From Daejeonia sp002484105 (GTDB lineage Bacteria; Bacteroidota; Bacteroidia; Flavobacteriales; Weeksellaceae), in contig NZ_CP195105.1 of the NCBI RefSeq assembly GCF_051175565.1, positions 124,001-188,000 of the forward strand: 64,000 nucleotides of DNA, written 5' to 3'. Of the stretch, positions 49,674-58,880 are shown in pieces. A program made the position numbers and the translations under genes. Each line of letters starts with the position of its first letter. Within the stretch, counting starts at the first letter, position 1. The notes under the pieces are model-generated. The model was not told the DNA's origin, did not search any database, and saw only the letters and a program-made list of their open reading frames with translations.

Positions 49674-52600
49674 TCACATATTCCTCCTATATTTTCCACC
49701 TACTTCGAAAAGCGCATTGGTAATTTGACCGAGCGAACAATATTTCACGGCTTCCATCAAAACTTCAAAAAGATTTTCTTGATTGATGGCGGCAAGTTGC
49801 AGTTTATTGAGCCATTCTTCTGATTTTTCCGCGTTGGCTTTTTGGAAATTTTCCAGGTTTTTAATTTGCTCTTGTTTTTCTTCTTCTGTGGAACGGATAA
49901 CTTCTCCTGGTAAAACCGTTGGAGAACCATCCTTTCCAAGGAAGGTATTCACGCCGATAATTGGATATTTCCCCGTATGTTTTAACCATTCATAATGCAT
50001 TGATTCTTCCTGAATTTTGGAACGTTGATACATCGTTTCCATCGCTCCCAAAACGCCGCCTCTTTCTGTAATTCTGTCGAACTCTTGATAAACCGCTTCT
50101 TCCACTAAATCTGTTAATTCTTCAATAATGAAAGAACCTTGCAAAGGATTTTCGTTTTTCGCAAGACCTAACTCTTTGTTGATAATCAACTGAATGGCCA
50201 TTGCTCTTCGAACCGATTCTTCTGTTGGGGTGGTGATCGCTTCATCGTAAGCATTGGTGTGAAGCGAATTGCAATTGTCATAAATCGCATACAAAGCCTG
50301 AAGTGTCGTTCTGATATCGTTGAAATCAATTTCCTGTGCGTGAAGCGATCTTCCCGAAGTTTGAATGTGGTATTTCAACATTTGGCTTCTTTCGTTTCCG
50401 CCGTATTTGAATTTCATTGCTTTAGCCCAAATTCTTCTGGCAACACGACCAATGACCGCGTATTCCGGATCGATTCCGTTGGAGAAAAAGAACGATAAAT
50501 TCGGTGCAAAATCATTGATGTCCATTCCACGACTCAAATAATATTCCACATACGTGAAACCGTTTGAAAGGGTGAAGGCCAATTGTGTAATCGGATTTGC
50601 GCCAGCTTCCGCAATATGATACCCTGAAATCGAAACCGAATAAAAATTTCTGACTTTATTTTCAATAAAATATTGTTGAACATCGCCCATTAATCTCAAT
50701 GCAAATTCGGTGGAGAAAATGCACGTATTTTGTGCCTGATCTTCTTTTAAAATATCGGCTTGAACGGTTCCGCGAACGGTTGCAATGGTTTCGGCCTTTA
50801 TTTTTTGGTAGGTTTCAGCATCCAAAACTTCATCGCCAGTAATTCCGAGAAGTTTTAAACCTAAACCATTGTTGGAAGGCGGAAGTTCACCGTTGTATTG
50901 TGGTCTTTTCAAACCTTTATCATCAAATTTGGCTTTCAGAACCTCTTCAATTTTAGATTCTAACCCATTTTCTTTGAGGTATTTCTCTACATTTTGATCG
51001 ATCGCAGCATTCATAAAAAACGCCAAAATCATTGGAGCCGGACCATTAATCGTCATCGAAACCGATGTCAACGCATTCACCAAGTCAAACCCTGAATACA
51101 ATTTTTTCGCATCGTCAACCGTCGCAATCGAAACGCCTGCATTACCGATTTTTCCATAAATATCGGGTGGAAAAGCAGGATCTTGTCCGTACAAAGTCAC
51201 CGAATCAAAAGCTGTTGAAAGTCTTTTCGCTGGCATTTCCGCAGAAACATAATGGAATCTTCGGTTGGTTCTTTCGGGTCCACCTTCACCCGCAAACATT
51301 CGGGTTGGATCTTCTCCCGTTCTTTTGAAAGGATAAATTCCTGCAGTAAAAGGAAATTCACCAGGAAGATTTTCTTGTCCTTTCCAAACAATGAGATCGC
51401 CCCAATCATTGTATTTCGGAAGCGCAATTTTGGGAATTTTAAGATGAGAAAGACTTTCGGTTTTGGTTTCTACTTTTATTTCTTTTCCTCTTACGAAATA
51501 TGAATACTGATCTCCCGACATTTTTTCTTTGGTATCTGACCAATTTTTAAGAAAGTCGATATTTTCCTGAGCGAGTTCTTTTTCTAATTTTTGATAGGTT
51601 TCATCGAGGTTTTCAGAAATAAATTCTTTTACACCTTCTATATGATAAAGTTTTCTGGCGATCTCGGATTGAGCAATGACGTTTTTGTCGTACTGCAAAT
51701 TATTCTCCACAATTTCAGATAAATACCGAACTCTTTTTGGCGGAATAATCGTGGATTCTTCAGACATCTTTTGTTCCACATATTCGTTTAACTGGATGTT
51801 TTCAAACTTCGTATTTACTTGTTTAATCAAAGCATTAAACAAATCCGTCGTTCCCCAATCGCTGAACTGACTTGCTTTTGTGGAAAAAACAGGCATATTT
51901 TCCAAAGGCTCTTCAAAACGAACGTGGTTTCTCTGGAACTGCTTTCTTACCGCTTGAAGCGCATCTAAAGCACCTCTTTTATCAGATTTATTTAAAGCAA
52001 TTAAATCTGCGTAATCCAACATGTCAATTTTTTCCAGCTGCGTGGAAGCTCCATACTCAGGCGTCATTACATACATGGAAATATCGGCAAAATCGCTTAC
52101 TTCCGAACCGGATTGCCCGATTCCTGAAGTTTCCAAAATGATGATATCAGGTTTGGCTAATTTCAACACATTAATCGCAGAACTGATATAAGGCGAAACC
52201 GAAACGTTGTTTTCACGAGTCGCCATTGAGCGCATATAAACACGTTTGTCATTAATAGCGTTCATTCGAATGCGATCTCCCAAGAGTGCGCCTCCAGTTT
52301 TCTTTTTGGAAGGATCGACAGAAATAATCGCCATTTTTTTATCAGGATTGGAACGCAAAAATCTTCGTACCAATTCATCGGTTAAAGATGATTTTCCAGC
52401 ACCACCCGTTCCTGTAATTCCGATGATAGGAATTTGAATGTCTTTTGATTTTTCATCGATGGCTTGAACTAGATCTTGTTTTTCGTCAGAGAAATTTTCC
52501 ACTGCGGAAATTACTTCTGCAATGGTTTTGGGATTTTCGAAAGCGATTTTTTCTACATCATCAATGTGTATTTGTTCTCCCGTAGCAAAATCGGATTGCT

Positions 52601-53018
52601 GTACCAAATCATCAATCATTCCTTGCAAACCAAGCTCACGTCCATCATCGGGCGAATAAATACGATTAATTCCGTATTCCATCAAATCTTTAATTTCTTC
52701 GGGAAGAATTACTCCGCCTCCGCCTCCAAAAATTTTGATTTCTGGCTTTCCTTTTTCACGAAGGAGATCGTAGACATATTTGAAATATTCATTGTGTCCA
52801 CCTTGGTAGGACGTTAAAGCAATGGCGTTCGCATCTTCCTGAATGGCACAATTCACGACTTCTTCAGCGGATTTATCGTGACCAAGATGTATGACTTCGC
52901 AACCTGTTCCCTGAATCATTCTTCGCATAATATTGATGGAAGCATCGTGACCATCGAAAAGGGAAGCAGCGGTTACGATTCGGATTTTGTTTTTGGGGGT
53001 ATACTTCTTTAGGTTCAT
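49674..53018 (-). CDS. icmF: fused isobutyryl-CoA mutase IcmF
   Basis: 1114 residues from the ATG at 53018. Domain order is characteristic of IcmF: N-terminal B12-binding domain (LFDGHDASINIMRR, His24 as lower axial ligand), a MeaI/MeaB-type G-protein chaperone (GITGTGGAGKSS P-loop near 200, LNKSD), then the large acyl-CoA mutase TIM barrel (YPFKRTGEDPTRMFAGEG, RLSTAFDSVTLYGQDP). PFKR in place of the methylmalonyl-CoA mutase motif MYTFRPW favours isobutyryl-CoA as substrate, giving n-butyryl-CoA. The coding sequence is visibly AT-richer than its neighbours. It stands alone on the minus strand. Confidence 0.93.
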   Translation of the reverse strand: MNLKKYTPKNKIRIVTAASLFDGHDASINIMRRMIQGTGCEVIHLGHDKSAEEVVNCAIQEDANAIALTSYQGGHNEYFKYVYDLLREKGKPEIKIFGGGGGVILPEEIKDLMEYGINRIYSPDDGRELGLQGMIDDLVQQSDFATGEQIHIDDVEKIAFENPKTIAEVISAVENFSDEKQDLVQAIDEKSKDIQIPIIGITGTGGAGKSSLTDELVRRFLRSNPDKKMAIISVDPSKKKTGGALLGDRIRMNAINDKRVYMRSMATRENNVSVSPYISSAINVLKLAKPDIIILETSGIGQSGSEVSDFADISMYVMTPEYGASTQLEKIDMLDYADLIALNKSDKRGALDALQAVRKQFQRNHVRFEEPLENMPVFSTKASQFSDWGTTDLFNALIKQVNTKFENIQLNEYVEQKMSEESTIIPPKRVRYLSEIVENNLQYDKNVIAQSEIARKLYHIEGVKEFISENLDETYQKLEKELAQENIDFLKNWSDTKEKMSGDQYSYFVRGKEIKVETKTESLSHLKIPKIALPKYNDWGDLIVWKGQENLPGEFPFTAGIYPFKRTGEDPTRMFAGEGGPERTNRRFHYVSAEMPAKRLSTAFDSVTLYGQDPAFPPDIYGKIGNAGVSIATVDDAKKLYSGFDLVNALTSVSMTINGPAPMILAFFMNAAIDQNVEKYLKENGLESKIEEVLKAKFDDKGLKRPQYNGELPPSNNGLGLKLLGITGDEVLDAETYQKIKAETIATVRGTVQADILKEDQAQNTCIFSTEFALRLMGDVQQYFIENKVRNFYSVSISGYHIAEAGANPITQLAFTLSNGFTYVEYYLSRGMDINDFAPNLSFFFSNGIDPEYAVIGRVARRIWAKAMKFKYGGNERSQMLKYHIQTSGRSLHAQEIDFNDIRTTLQALYAIYDNCNSLHTNAYDEAITTPTEESVRRAMAIQLIINKELGLAKNENPLQGSFIIEELTDLVEEAVYQEFDRITERGGVLGAMETMYQRSKIQEESMHYEWLKHTGKYPIIGVNTFLGKDGSPTVLPGEVIRSTEEEKQEQIKNLENFQKANAEKSEEWLNKLQLAAINQENLFEVLMEAVKYCSLGQITNALFEVGGKYRRNM

Positions 53019-53137
53019 AAAAAATAAGGATGAGTCTGTTTCTCCCAAATATAAAACAAATTGCAGAATCTTCACGGATGCATTGCGGTATGGCTTTCTA
53101 TTCTGTTTTTTGTAATTTTGCCTTACAAGATGTTAAT

Positions 53138-53470
53138 ATGAAAAGAGCACTGCTGTATCTCCTTATTGGTACTGCCGCCAGTTTTATGGCCAACTACTAT
53201 TTTCTCGAAAGTCAGGGCTGGATTGTAGATCTTTACAGCGCTTTTGCGTTTGGATTAGGCTGGGGGCTGGCGTATTATGTAGATCACCCTGAATGGCCGC
53301 TGGGCAAAAAACTTGGTATTTCTTTTATCGGGCTTGCCGTTCTGCTAGTAACAGGCTTTGCTTTTTTTAATTTCGTGATTGCGGTGCCTTCTGTCATCAA
53401 ATTTTCAACGGTATTTGTGGCTTATTATCTTCTTGCAAGTTTTAAAGAGAGCAAATCCCTGCGTTATTGA
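53138..53470 (+). CDS. small multi-pass membrane protein
   Basis: 110 residues from the ATG at 53138, just downstream of TAATTTTG (53113-53120). The upstream frame overlaps the divergent icmF leader and is not protein-like. Three to four hydrophobic helices are seen (LLYLLIGTAASFMANYYF, DLYSAFAFGLGWGLAYYV, GISFIGLAVLLVTGFAFF, VIKFSTVFVAYYLLA). No family is recognised and no function can be given. Confidence 0.65.
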   Translation: MKRALLYLLIGTAASFMANYYFLESQGWIVDLYSAFAFGLGWGLAYYVDHPEWPLGKKLGISFIGLAVLLVTGFAFFNFVIAVPSVIKFSTVFVAYYLLASFKESKSLRY

Positions 53471-53668
53471 AACAAAAAGAAGATCCGCTGCCAGACCTTC
53501 CTTTACGACTATATAGACATTTATGTTTCTTGCTTGTCTTTTTCAAGTAATGTGCCAAAGGGTACTTTTTCCTCCCGGAAATGGGAAAAAACAGCGTTAT
53601 AATTTATTACCGGGCGCAAATCTGGTTAATTAGAAATCCAAAAATTTTCCGGTTTAAAAAATAATTCC

Positions 53669-53676
53669 TACCTTTG
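53669..53676 (+). promoter_or_regulatory. -7 box of the rplM-rpsI operon
   Basis: TACCTTTG matches TAnnTTTG; the start point near 53682 gives a leader of about 41 nt. Within the leader, ATG-TTT-AAT-CTT-TAA (53698-53712) is a four-codon open frame ending 10 bp before the rplM GTG. No consensus TTTG is found upstream. Confidence 0.6.
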
Positions 53677-53722
53677 CACACCCTTATTGGGAAAATTATG
53701 TTTAATCTTTAAACAAATAAGT

Positions 53723-54178
53723 GTGAATACATTAAGTTACAAAACAGTATCAGCGAACAAGGCTACCGCTAGAAAAGAATGGGTTGTGGTAGACGCTGAA
53801 GGACAGCCACTCGGACGTCTCGCGTCCAAGGTTGCCAAGATTTTGAGAGGTAAGCACAAAACCAATTACACCCCACATGTTGACTGTGGAGACAACGTAA
53901 TTGTGTTGAATGCTGGAAAGGTAAGTCTTTCAGGAAACAAATGGGCAGACAAAACGTACATTTGGCATACCGGATATCCAGGCGGCCAGAAATCAACTAC
54001 TGCTACAGATCTTTTGAAGAACAAACCACTGAAAGTTCTTGAAAAATCTGTAAAAGGTATGCTTCCTAAAAACAGACTGGGAGCACAGATTTTCAAAAAC
54101 CTGTATCTGTATGAAGGTACTGAGCATAAACACGAAGCACAGCAGCCTAAAGTCATTAACATTAACGAAATCAAATAA
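53723..54178 (+). CDS. rplM: 50S ribosomal protein L13
   Basis: 151 residues from a GTG at 53723 (VNTLSYKTVSANKATARKEW), which matches the usual Chryseobacterium start by memory; the frame has no ATG between there and the conserved region. LGRLASKVAKILRGKHK, KTYIWHTGYPGG and VKGMLPKNRLG are L13 motifs. It initiates the rplM-rpsI operon. A GTG start is unusual for a highly expressed ribosomal gene. Confidence 0.96.
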   Translation: MNTLSYKTVSANKATARKEWVVVDAEGQPLGRLASKVAKILRGKHKTNYTPHVDCGDNVIVLNAGKVSLSGNKWADKTYIWHTGYPGGQKSTTATDLLKNKPLKVLEKSVKGMLPKNRLGAQIFKNLYLYEGTEHKHEAQQPKVININEIK

Positions 54179-54183
54179 GTATT

Positions 54184-54570
54184 ATGTCTACAGTTCATAA
54201 AATCGGAAGAAGAAAAACTTCTGTAGCCAGAGTATACGTAAAGCCAGGTTCCGGAAATATTACCATTAACGGAAAAGATGCTAAAGAATACTTTACTACA
54301 GGTGTATTGATCTATAAAGTGAACCAGCCTTTTGAGCTTACTGAAACCGCAGGACAGTATGATGTTACCGTAAATGTTTTCGGTGGCGGCATCACTGGAC
54401 AGTCTGAAGCAATCAGACTCGGAATTTCCAGAGCACTGTGCGAAATCAATGCTGAATTCAGACTGGCTCTGAAACCTGCAGGCCTTCTTACAAGAGATGC
54501 CAGAATGGTGGAAAGAAAAAAACCAGGACAGAAAAAAGCAAGAAAAAAATTCCAGTTCTCAAAACGTTAA
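54184..54570 (+). CDS. rpsI: 30S ribosomal protein S9
   Basis: 128 residues: MSTVHKIGRRKTSVARV at the N-terminus and the C-terminal tail KKARKKFQFSKR that reaches the P-site tRNA. GGGITGQSEAIRLGI is the central motif. It begins 5 bp after rplM, the conserved order. Confidence 0.98.
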   Translation: MSTVHKIGRRKTSVARVYVKPGSGNITINGKDAKEYFTTGVLIYKVNQPFELTETAGQYDVTVNVFGGGITGQSEAIRLGISRALCEINAEFRLALKPAGLLTRDARMVERKKPGQKKARKKFQFSKR

Positions 54571-54752
54571 TTTTTTTTCAGACATCAGATTGGAGATGTC
54601 AGATCTCAGATTTTTTATCTGGAATCTTATATCTGAAATCTATTCATCTAAACTTAAAAATTGCCCGTTACGTTTAGCATCCAAACTCTACTCCCATCTA
54701 ACGTAGGGTTGATTGCAAAAAAGCGGAAAGTAAACTAACAAAATTAGAAAAC

Positions 54753-55514
54753 ATGGCAAAAGTAAATGTAAAAGACCTCTTAGAGGCAGGTGTACACTTC
54801 GGTCATATGACCAGAAAGTGGAATCCTAATATGGCTCCATACATCTTCATGGAGAAAAATGGTATTCACATCATTGATTTACATAAAACTGCTGTAAAAC
54901 TTGAAGAAGCTTGCAGCGCTCTTGAAAGAATAACTTCAGCCGGCAAAAAAATCCTTTTCGTAGCCACCAAAAAACAGGCTAAAGAAATCGTTGCAAAACA
55001 CGCTCAGGAAGTTAATATGCCGTACATCACCGAAAGATGGCCAGGCGGTATGCTGACCAACTTCGTCACCATCAGAAAAGCGGTGAAGAAGATGAACGCC
55101 ATCGACAAGATGAAAAAAGACGGAACTTTCGAAACGCTTTCCAAAAAAGAAAGACTCCAGGTAGACCGTCAGAGAGCTAACCTTGAGAAAAACCTCGGAT
55201 CTATTGCTGACATGGTACGTCTCCCTTCTGCAATTTTCGTGGTAGATATCCTCAGAGAACACATCGCGGTTACTGAAGCCAAAAAACTGGGAATCCCTGT
55301 TTTTGCTATCGTAGATACCAACTCTGACCCTAGAAAAGTGGATTATGTAATCCCGGGAAATGACGATGCCTCTAAATCGATCGACCTGATCCTTTCTATC
55401 GTTGGCGATGCCATCAAAGAAGGGCAGTCTCAGAGAAAAGCCGAAAAAGAAAAATCTAAAGAAGAAGGCGAAAAAGTAACAGCTGACGCCGACAAAGATT
55501 TCGAAGAAAAATAA
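54753..55514 (+). CDS. rpsB: 30S ribosomal protein S2
   Basis: 253 residues: LLEAGVHFGHMTRKWNPNM, FVATKKQAKEIV and TERWPGGMLTNFVTI are S2 motifs, followed by an acidic C-terminal extension (EGEKVTADADKDFEEK). The gap of 182 bp after rpsI contains short repeats of ATCTNANAT type but no clear gene. The expected downstream tsf is missing; a terminator and guaB follow instead. Confidence 0.98.
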   Translation: MAKVNVKDLLEAGVHFGHMTRKWNPNMAPYIFMEKNGIHIIDLHKTAVKLEEACSALERITSAGKKILFVATKKQAKEIVAKHAQEVNMPYITERWPGGMLTNFVTIRKAVKKMNAIDKMKKDGTFETLSKKERLQVDRQRANLEKNLGSIADMVRLPSAIFVVDILREHIAVTEAKKLGIPVFAIVDTNSDPRKVDYVIPGNDDASKSIDLILSIVGDAIKEGQSQRKAEKEKSKEEGEKVTADADKDFEEK

Positions 55515-55534
55515 TTTTCAGAGAAAACCATACG

Positions 55535-55565
55535 AAAAAAGGTCTGCTTTTGCAGGCCTTTTTCT
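55535..55565. terminator. bidirectional terminator between rpsB and guaB
   Basis: AAGGTCTGC pairs with GCAGGCCTT around TTTT, flanked by A and T runs, so it can stop both convergent genes. Confidence 0.85.
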
Positions 55566-55582
55566 ATTAAAAAAAAACGGAA

Positions 55583-57043
55583 TTACAAAGAGTAATTCGG
55601 CGCTTCCTGTGTGATGATCACATCATGCGGATGCGATTCTTTCAGTCCGTTTCCGGTAATCTGTACCATCTTTGCGTCAGTCTGAAGACTTTCAATATCC
55701 GGCGTACCACAATACCCCATCCCGGCACGAATCCCGCCAGTGAGCTGGAAAACTACATCTTCAAGTTTTCCTTTGTAGGGGACACGCCCTTCAATACCTT
55801 CCGGGACAAATTTCTTTGCCTCGCTCTGGAAATACCGCTCTTTGCCGCCTCTTTTCATCGCAGCAAGACTGCCCATTCCCTGATAAGATTTGAACTTCCT
55901 TCCCTGAAAAATAATTTCATCTCCCGGAGCCTCCTCTGTCCCTGCAAAGAGTGAACCGAGCATTACCGCATTGGCTCCCGATGCTATAGCCTTCACGATG
56001 TCCCCCGAAAGCTTGATACCGCCGTCTGCAATAACGGTGACATTCTTGGTTTTGGCATATTCAGAAACATTGTATATGGCAGAAAGCTGAGGAACTCCTA
56101 CTCCGGCAACCACTCTGGTAGTACAGATAGATCCGGGACCGACCCCGACTTTCAAAACATTGGCACCAGCAGCAATCAGGTCCCTGGCTGCTTCGGCGGT
56201 CACTATATTTCCGCCCACAATATCCAGGTCGGGAAAGGCTTTCCTAATTTCAGAAATCTTGTCCAGGACACCTTTGGAATGTCCGTGTGCAGAATCAATG
56301 GCAACAATATCCACACCTGCCTCCACGAGTGCGGCAATCCTGTCCATGGTATCCACCCCTACTCCTACTCCGGCGCCCACAATCAGCCTGCCGTTACGGT
56401 CTTTGTTTGCGTTCGGATATTCAAGCTGGTTATCAATATCTTTGATGGTGATGAGCCCTACCAGTTTGTATTCGTGATCTACTATCGGAAGTTTTTCTAC
56501 CCGGCGTTCAAGAAGAATATTTTTTGCCTGTTCGAGGGTGGTAGACTTGTCTGAAGTGACCAGATTTTCCTTTGTCATCAAGTCTTCGACTTTGATATCG
56601 AGGTTTTCCTGATATTTCACATCACGATTGGTAATAATTCCGATCAGGACGTGCTCTTCGTTCACAACGGGAAGTCCGGAAATTTTATATTTTGCCATAA
56701 GCTCTTTTGCCTCACGCAGGGTATGGTCTTTGGAGAGCGTTACGGGATCGGCAATCATCCCGTTTTCGGAACGTTTCACCTTGTTCACCTGTGCGGCCTG
56801 CTCGGCGACCGGCATATTTTTATGAATAAATCCCAAACCGCCCACGCGCGCCAGCGCAATGGCCAGATCGGCTTCCGTAACGGTATCCATGGCAGCAGAA
56901 ACAATGGGAACGTTGAGCGTAATTTTGTCGGTAAGTCTTGATTTTAATGACACCTGACTGGGTAATACTTCTGAATACGAAGGGATTAAGAGTACGTCAT
57001 CGAAAGTGATGGCCTGCTCTACAATTTTACTGTGAATAGACAT
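55583..57043 (-). CDS. guaB: IMP dehydrogenase
   Basis: 486 residues: TIM barrel interrupted by two CBS domains (about 95-210; GLPVVNEEHVLIGIITNRD, KLPIVDHEYKLVGLITIKD). GVGPGSICTTRVVAGVGVPQ contains the catalytic cysteine; the flap YFQSEAKKFVPEGIEGRVPYKG and KLSGDIVKAIASGANAVMLG follow. It oxidises IMP to XMP, the first step of GTP synthesis; CBS domains bind adenine nucleotides as regulators. A TAATTTTG box on the minus strand (57058-57065) gives a very short leader. Confidence 0.97.
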   Translation of the reverse strand: MSIHSKIVEQAITFDDVLLIPSYSEVLPSQVSLKSRLTDKITLNVPIVSAAMDTVTEADLAIALARVGGLGFIHKNMPVAEQAAQVNKVKRSENGMIADPVTLSKDHTLREAKELMAKYKISGLPVVNEEHVLIGIITNRDVKYQENLDIKVEDLMTKENLVTSDKSTTLEQAKNILLERRVEKLPIVDHEYKLVGLITIKDIDNQLEYPNANKDRNGRLIVGAGVGVGVDTMDRIAALVEAGVDIVAIDSAHGHSKGVLDKISEIRKAFPDLDIVGGNIVTAEAARDLIAAGANVLKVGVGPGSICTTRVVAGVGVPQLSAIYNVSEYAKTKNVTVIADGGIKLSGDIVKAIASGANAVMLGSLFAGTEEAPGDEIIFQGRKFKSYQGMGSLAAMKRGGKERYFQSEAKKFVPEGIEGRVPYKGKLEDVVFQLTGGIRAGMGYCGTPDIESLQTDAKMVQITGNGLKESHPHDVIITQEAPNYSL

Positions 57044-57135
57044 CTTTACTTTCTTGGCAAAATTAACTTTTTCCGATGAACTGAGAAAATTTTGACTGTT
57101 TTTTTAGCGTCCTATGCTATATGCGCGACTCCCAT

Positions 57136-57230
57136 AGCCCTGATTGCAGCGGATACTCCACAGTGAGGCCGCGGAGCGAAGCGGAGCGGCAGAACGAGGA
57201 GTAGTAGCGGAAAGCAGGTTCCCGGCTTCT
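57136..57230 (+). repeat. GC-rich hairpin element, copy 2
   Basis: This block lies between guaB and the BamA/TamA-like gene. AGCCCTGATTGCAGCGG leads into a hairpin closed by ACTCC (57155-57159) and GGAGT (57198-57202) with an inner GCCGC/GCGGC stem, then TAGCGGAAAGCAGG and CCCGGC. The 5' and 3' flanks (TGAT..AGCGG and GCGGAA..) resemble those of copy 1 at 17321-17406 while the hairpin arms differ, the pattern expected of a mobile or RNA-based intergenic family with covarying stem. Confidence 0.55.
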
Positions 57231-57238
57231 GAAAAATA

Positions 57239-58843
57239 TTAAAAACGACTGACAATGCCCCAATGAATTTTGGTTTCCCTGAAGCTGAATGGCTCGCCGA
57301 CCTGCGAACCGTTGGACAACTGGAACGTCATCAGGCCCAAGGGAAGAAAAAAACTGAAACCAAGCCCGAAACTGTATAGCTTGGGATGGCTCTGCATCGT
57401 CTTGTTGGTGAGCTGGCCGTACTGTGCAAAAACATCAAAAAATGCCTGACGGCTGACCAAATATCGGTATTCTGCCCCGCCATATGCATAAAAATCAGAC
57501 AAAAGTGAACTTTCGCTGAAGCCTCGAAAAGAATTCCATCCACCGGTACGGAAAAGTTCGTTGACACTCAACTCCTGATCCGAATTGAGCATGGCAGACT
57601 CTGCCTTGATGTTGAGATAATGCCTGCCACCCAAACGGAAATTTTTCTCGGCAAGCAGATAATATTGTACCATCGAAGCTTTGGAGCCATCGTCGTCATA
57701 TGTAGTGGTAAGAAAATCGGCTTCAGCGCGGATTTTGGCGTTGTACAGAAAAAGTTCTATATCGGCAGCCTGCTGAAATTCGTACCACACACCCAATCCA
57801 CTCCGCGAAAAATCGCGTGCCAGGGTATATGTAGAATCGATCACTGAAGACATCTCAAAGTTGCCGCGTATCCCCATCCGCTGCCGGGAAGAGAGGTTAT
57901 AAAAAAGTCCGGGAAGAATTTTTACATTGGCATACGTAGAATCCTGACGGTAGATGTTCATTTTCATCTCCAGCCCGATATTGGAACGGAACAGATACGG
58001 AATGTTGACATTGAGATCAAAAGTCTGCCCTTTGTCCGGATTCCTCTGCCAGTAAAGGCTTGCTGCCTCGAAACCGTTGAACATATTCCGGAATGCAATA
58101 TTCAGGGTTCCGTTGAAGGTGAATTTTTCCGAATCGCTGTTTCCAAAGCCGACAATACCGTCAAAGGTGTTGGATTTTTTTTTCTGGAGAAACAGAAAAA
58201 CCTGTGTAGAATCTTTCGTGAACAATGTCTGCGGATCTTTTTCAAGCTTGACAAATGTGTGATTCTGCAGGCTTTCGCTGATGGCTTCGAGATTTTTGGG
58301 ATCGTAGACTTTGCCGCGGAACTGTTTTTCAAGATTGCGCACAAACTGCTTCGGAACTTTTTCGTATCCTTTAATGACGAATCCGTCTATGGTTCTTCTG
58401 CGGTTCAGGTTCATACTGAGCTCTACCTGCGGAATTCCGTTTTTCAAGCCTAAATATTTGGTTTTAACACGGCTGAAAGTATATCCTAAATCTATGTACT
58501 TCTGATGGATTGCAGAACGCAGAGAATCCAGATTATGGGTAAGAAACTCGTCTTTCTGGGAAGAGACAGCCTGAATAGAATCTCCATAACGGACATATGC
58601 CTCATTAAAATTTTTTCCTTTGTCAAAGACAATACGCGTAGTTCCTTCTCTATTTTCGGCCCGTATCAGCTTTGTGAAATAATAATTGTGCGTCGCCAGA
58701 GAATCCAGAAACTGTGCAGCCTCTGCAGAATCTTTCCGTATATATTCTTTCCCTGTTTGGTGGTCTACCAACACAAAAATGTTTTTCTGTGCATGTACGG
58801 AAATGCACAGAATGAGGAACAGTATTTTAAAAACAGATTTCAA
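57239..58843 (-). CDS. outer-membrane beta-barrel protein, BamA/TamA (Omp85)-like
   Basis: 534 residues if started at the TTG at 58843 (MKSVFKILFLILCISVHAQ as signal peptide); there is no ATG in frame, and another TTG lies two codons earlier. Two POTRA-like beta-alpha-beta units occupy about 80-240 (FVIKGYEKVPKQFVRNLEKQF). A 16-strand-type barrel follows with WNSFRGFSES, the loop-6 RGF motif of Omp85 proteins, and ends HWGIVSRF with a terminal Phe. Too short for BamA, so a TamA- or ShlB-like insertase or secretion pore is likelier. It follows the SDR gene by 37 bp. Confidence 0.85.
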   Translation of the reverse strand: MKSVFKILFLILCISVHAQKNIFVLVDHQTGKEYIRKDSAEAAQFLDSLATHNYYFTKLIRAENREGTTRIVFDKGKNFNEAYVRYGDSIQAVSSQKDEFLTHNLDSLRSAIHQKYIDLGYTFSRVKTKYLGLKNGIPQVELSMNLNRRRTIDGFVIKGYEKVPKQFVRNLEKQFRGKVYDPKNLEAISESLQNHTFVKLEKDPQTLFTKDSTQVFLFLQKKKSNTFDGIVGFGNSDSEKFTFNGTLNIAFRNMFNGFEAASLYWQRNPDKGQTFDLNVNIPYLFRSNIGLEMKMNIYRQDSTYANVKILPGLFYNLSSRQRMGIRGNFEMSSVIDSTYTLARDFSRSGLGVWYEFQQAADIELFLYNAKIRAEADFLTTTYDDDGSKASMVQYYLLAEKNFRLGGRHYLNIKAESAMLNSDQELSVNELFRTGGWNSFRGFSESSLLSDFYAYGGAEYRYLVSRQAFFDVFAQYGQLTNKTMQSHPKLYSFGLGFSFFLPLGLMTFQLSNGSQVGEPFSFRETKIHWGIVSRF

Positions 58844-58880
58844 CCACAATGGGTTTATGGTACGCCTTTATGAACTGCGG

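Noticed and set aside
49674..53018. Methylmalonyl-CoA mutase
   Set aside because: The B12 domain, G-protein and mutase barrel are fused in the order typical of IcmF, and the substrate motif is PFKR rather than MYTFRPW.
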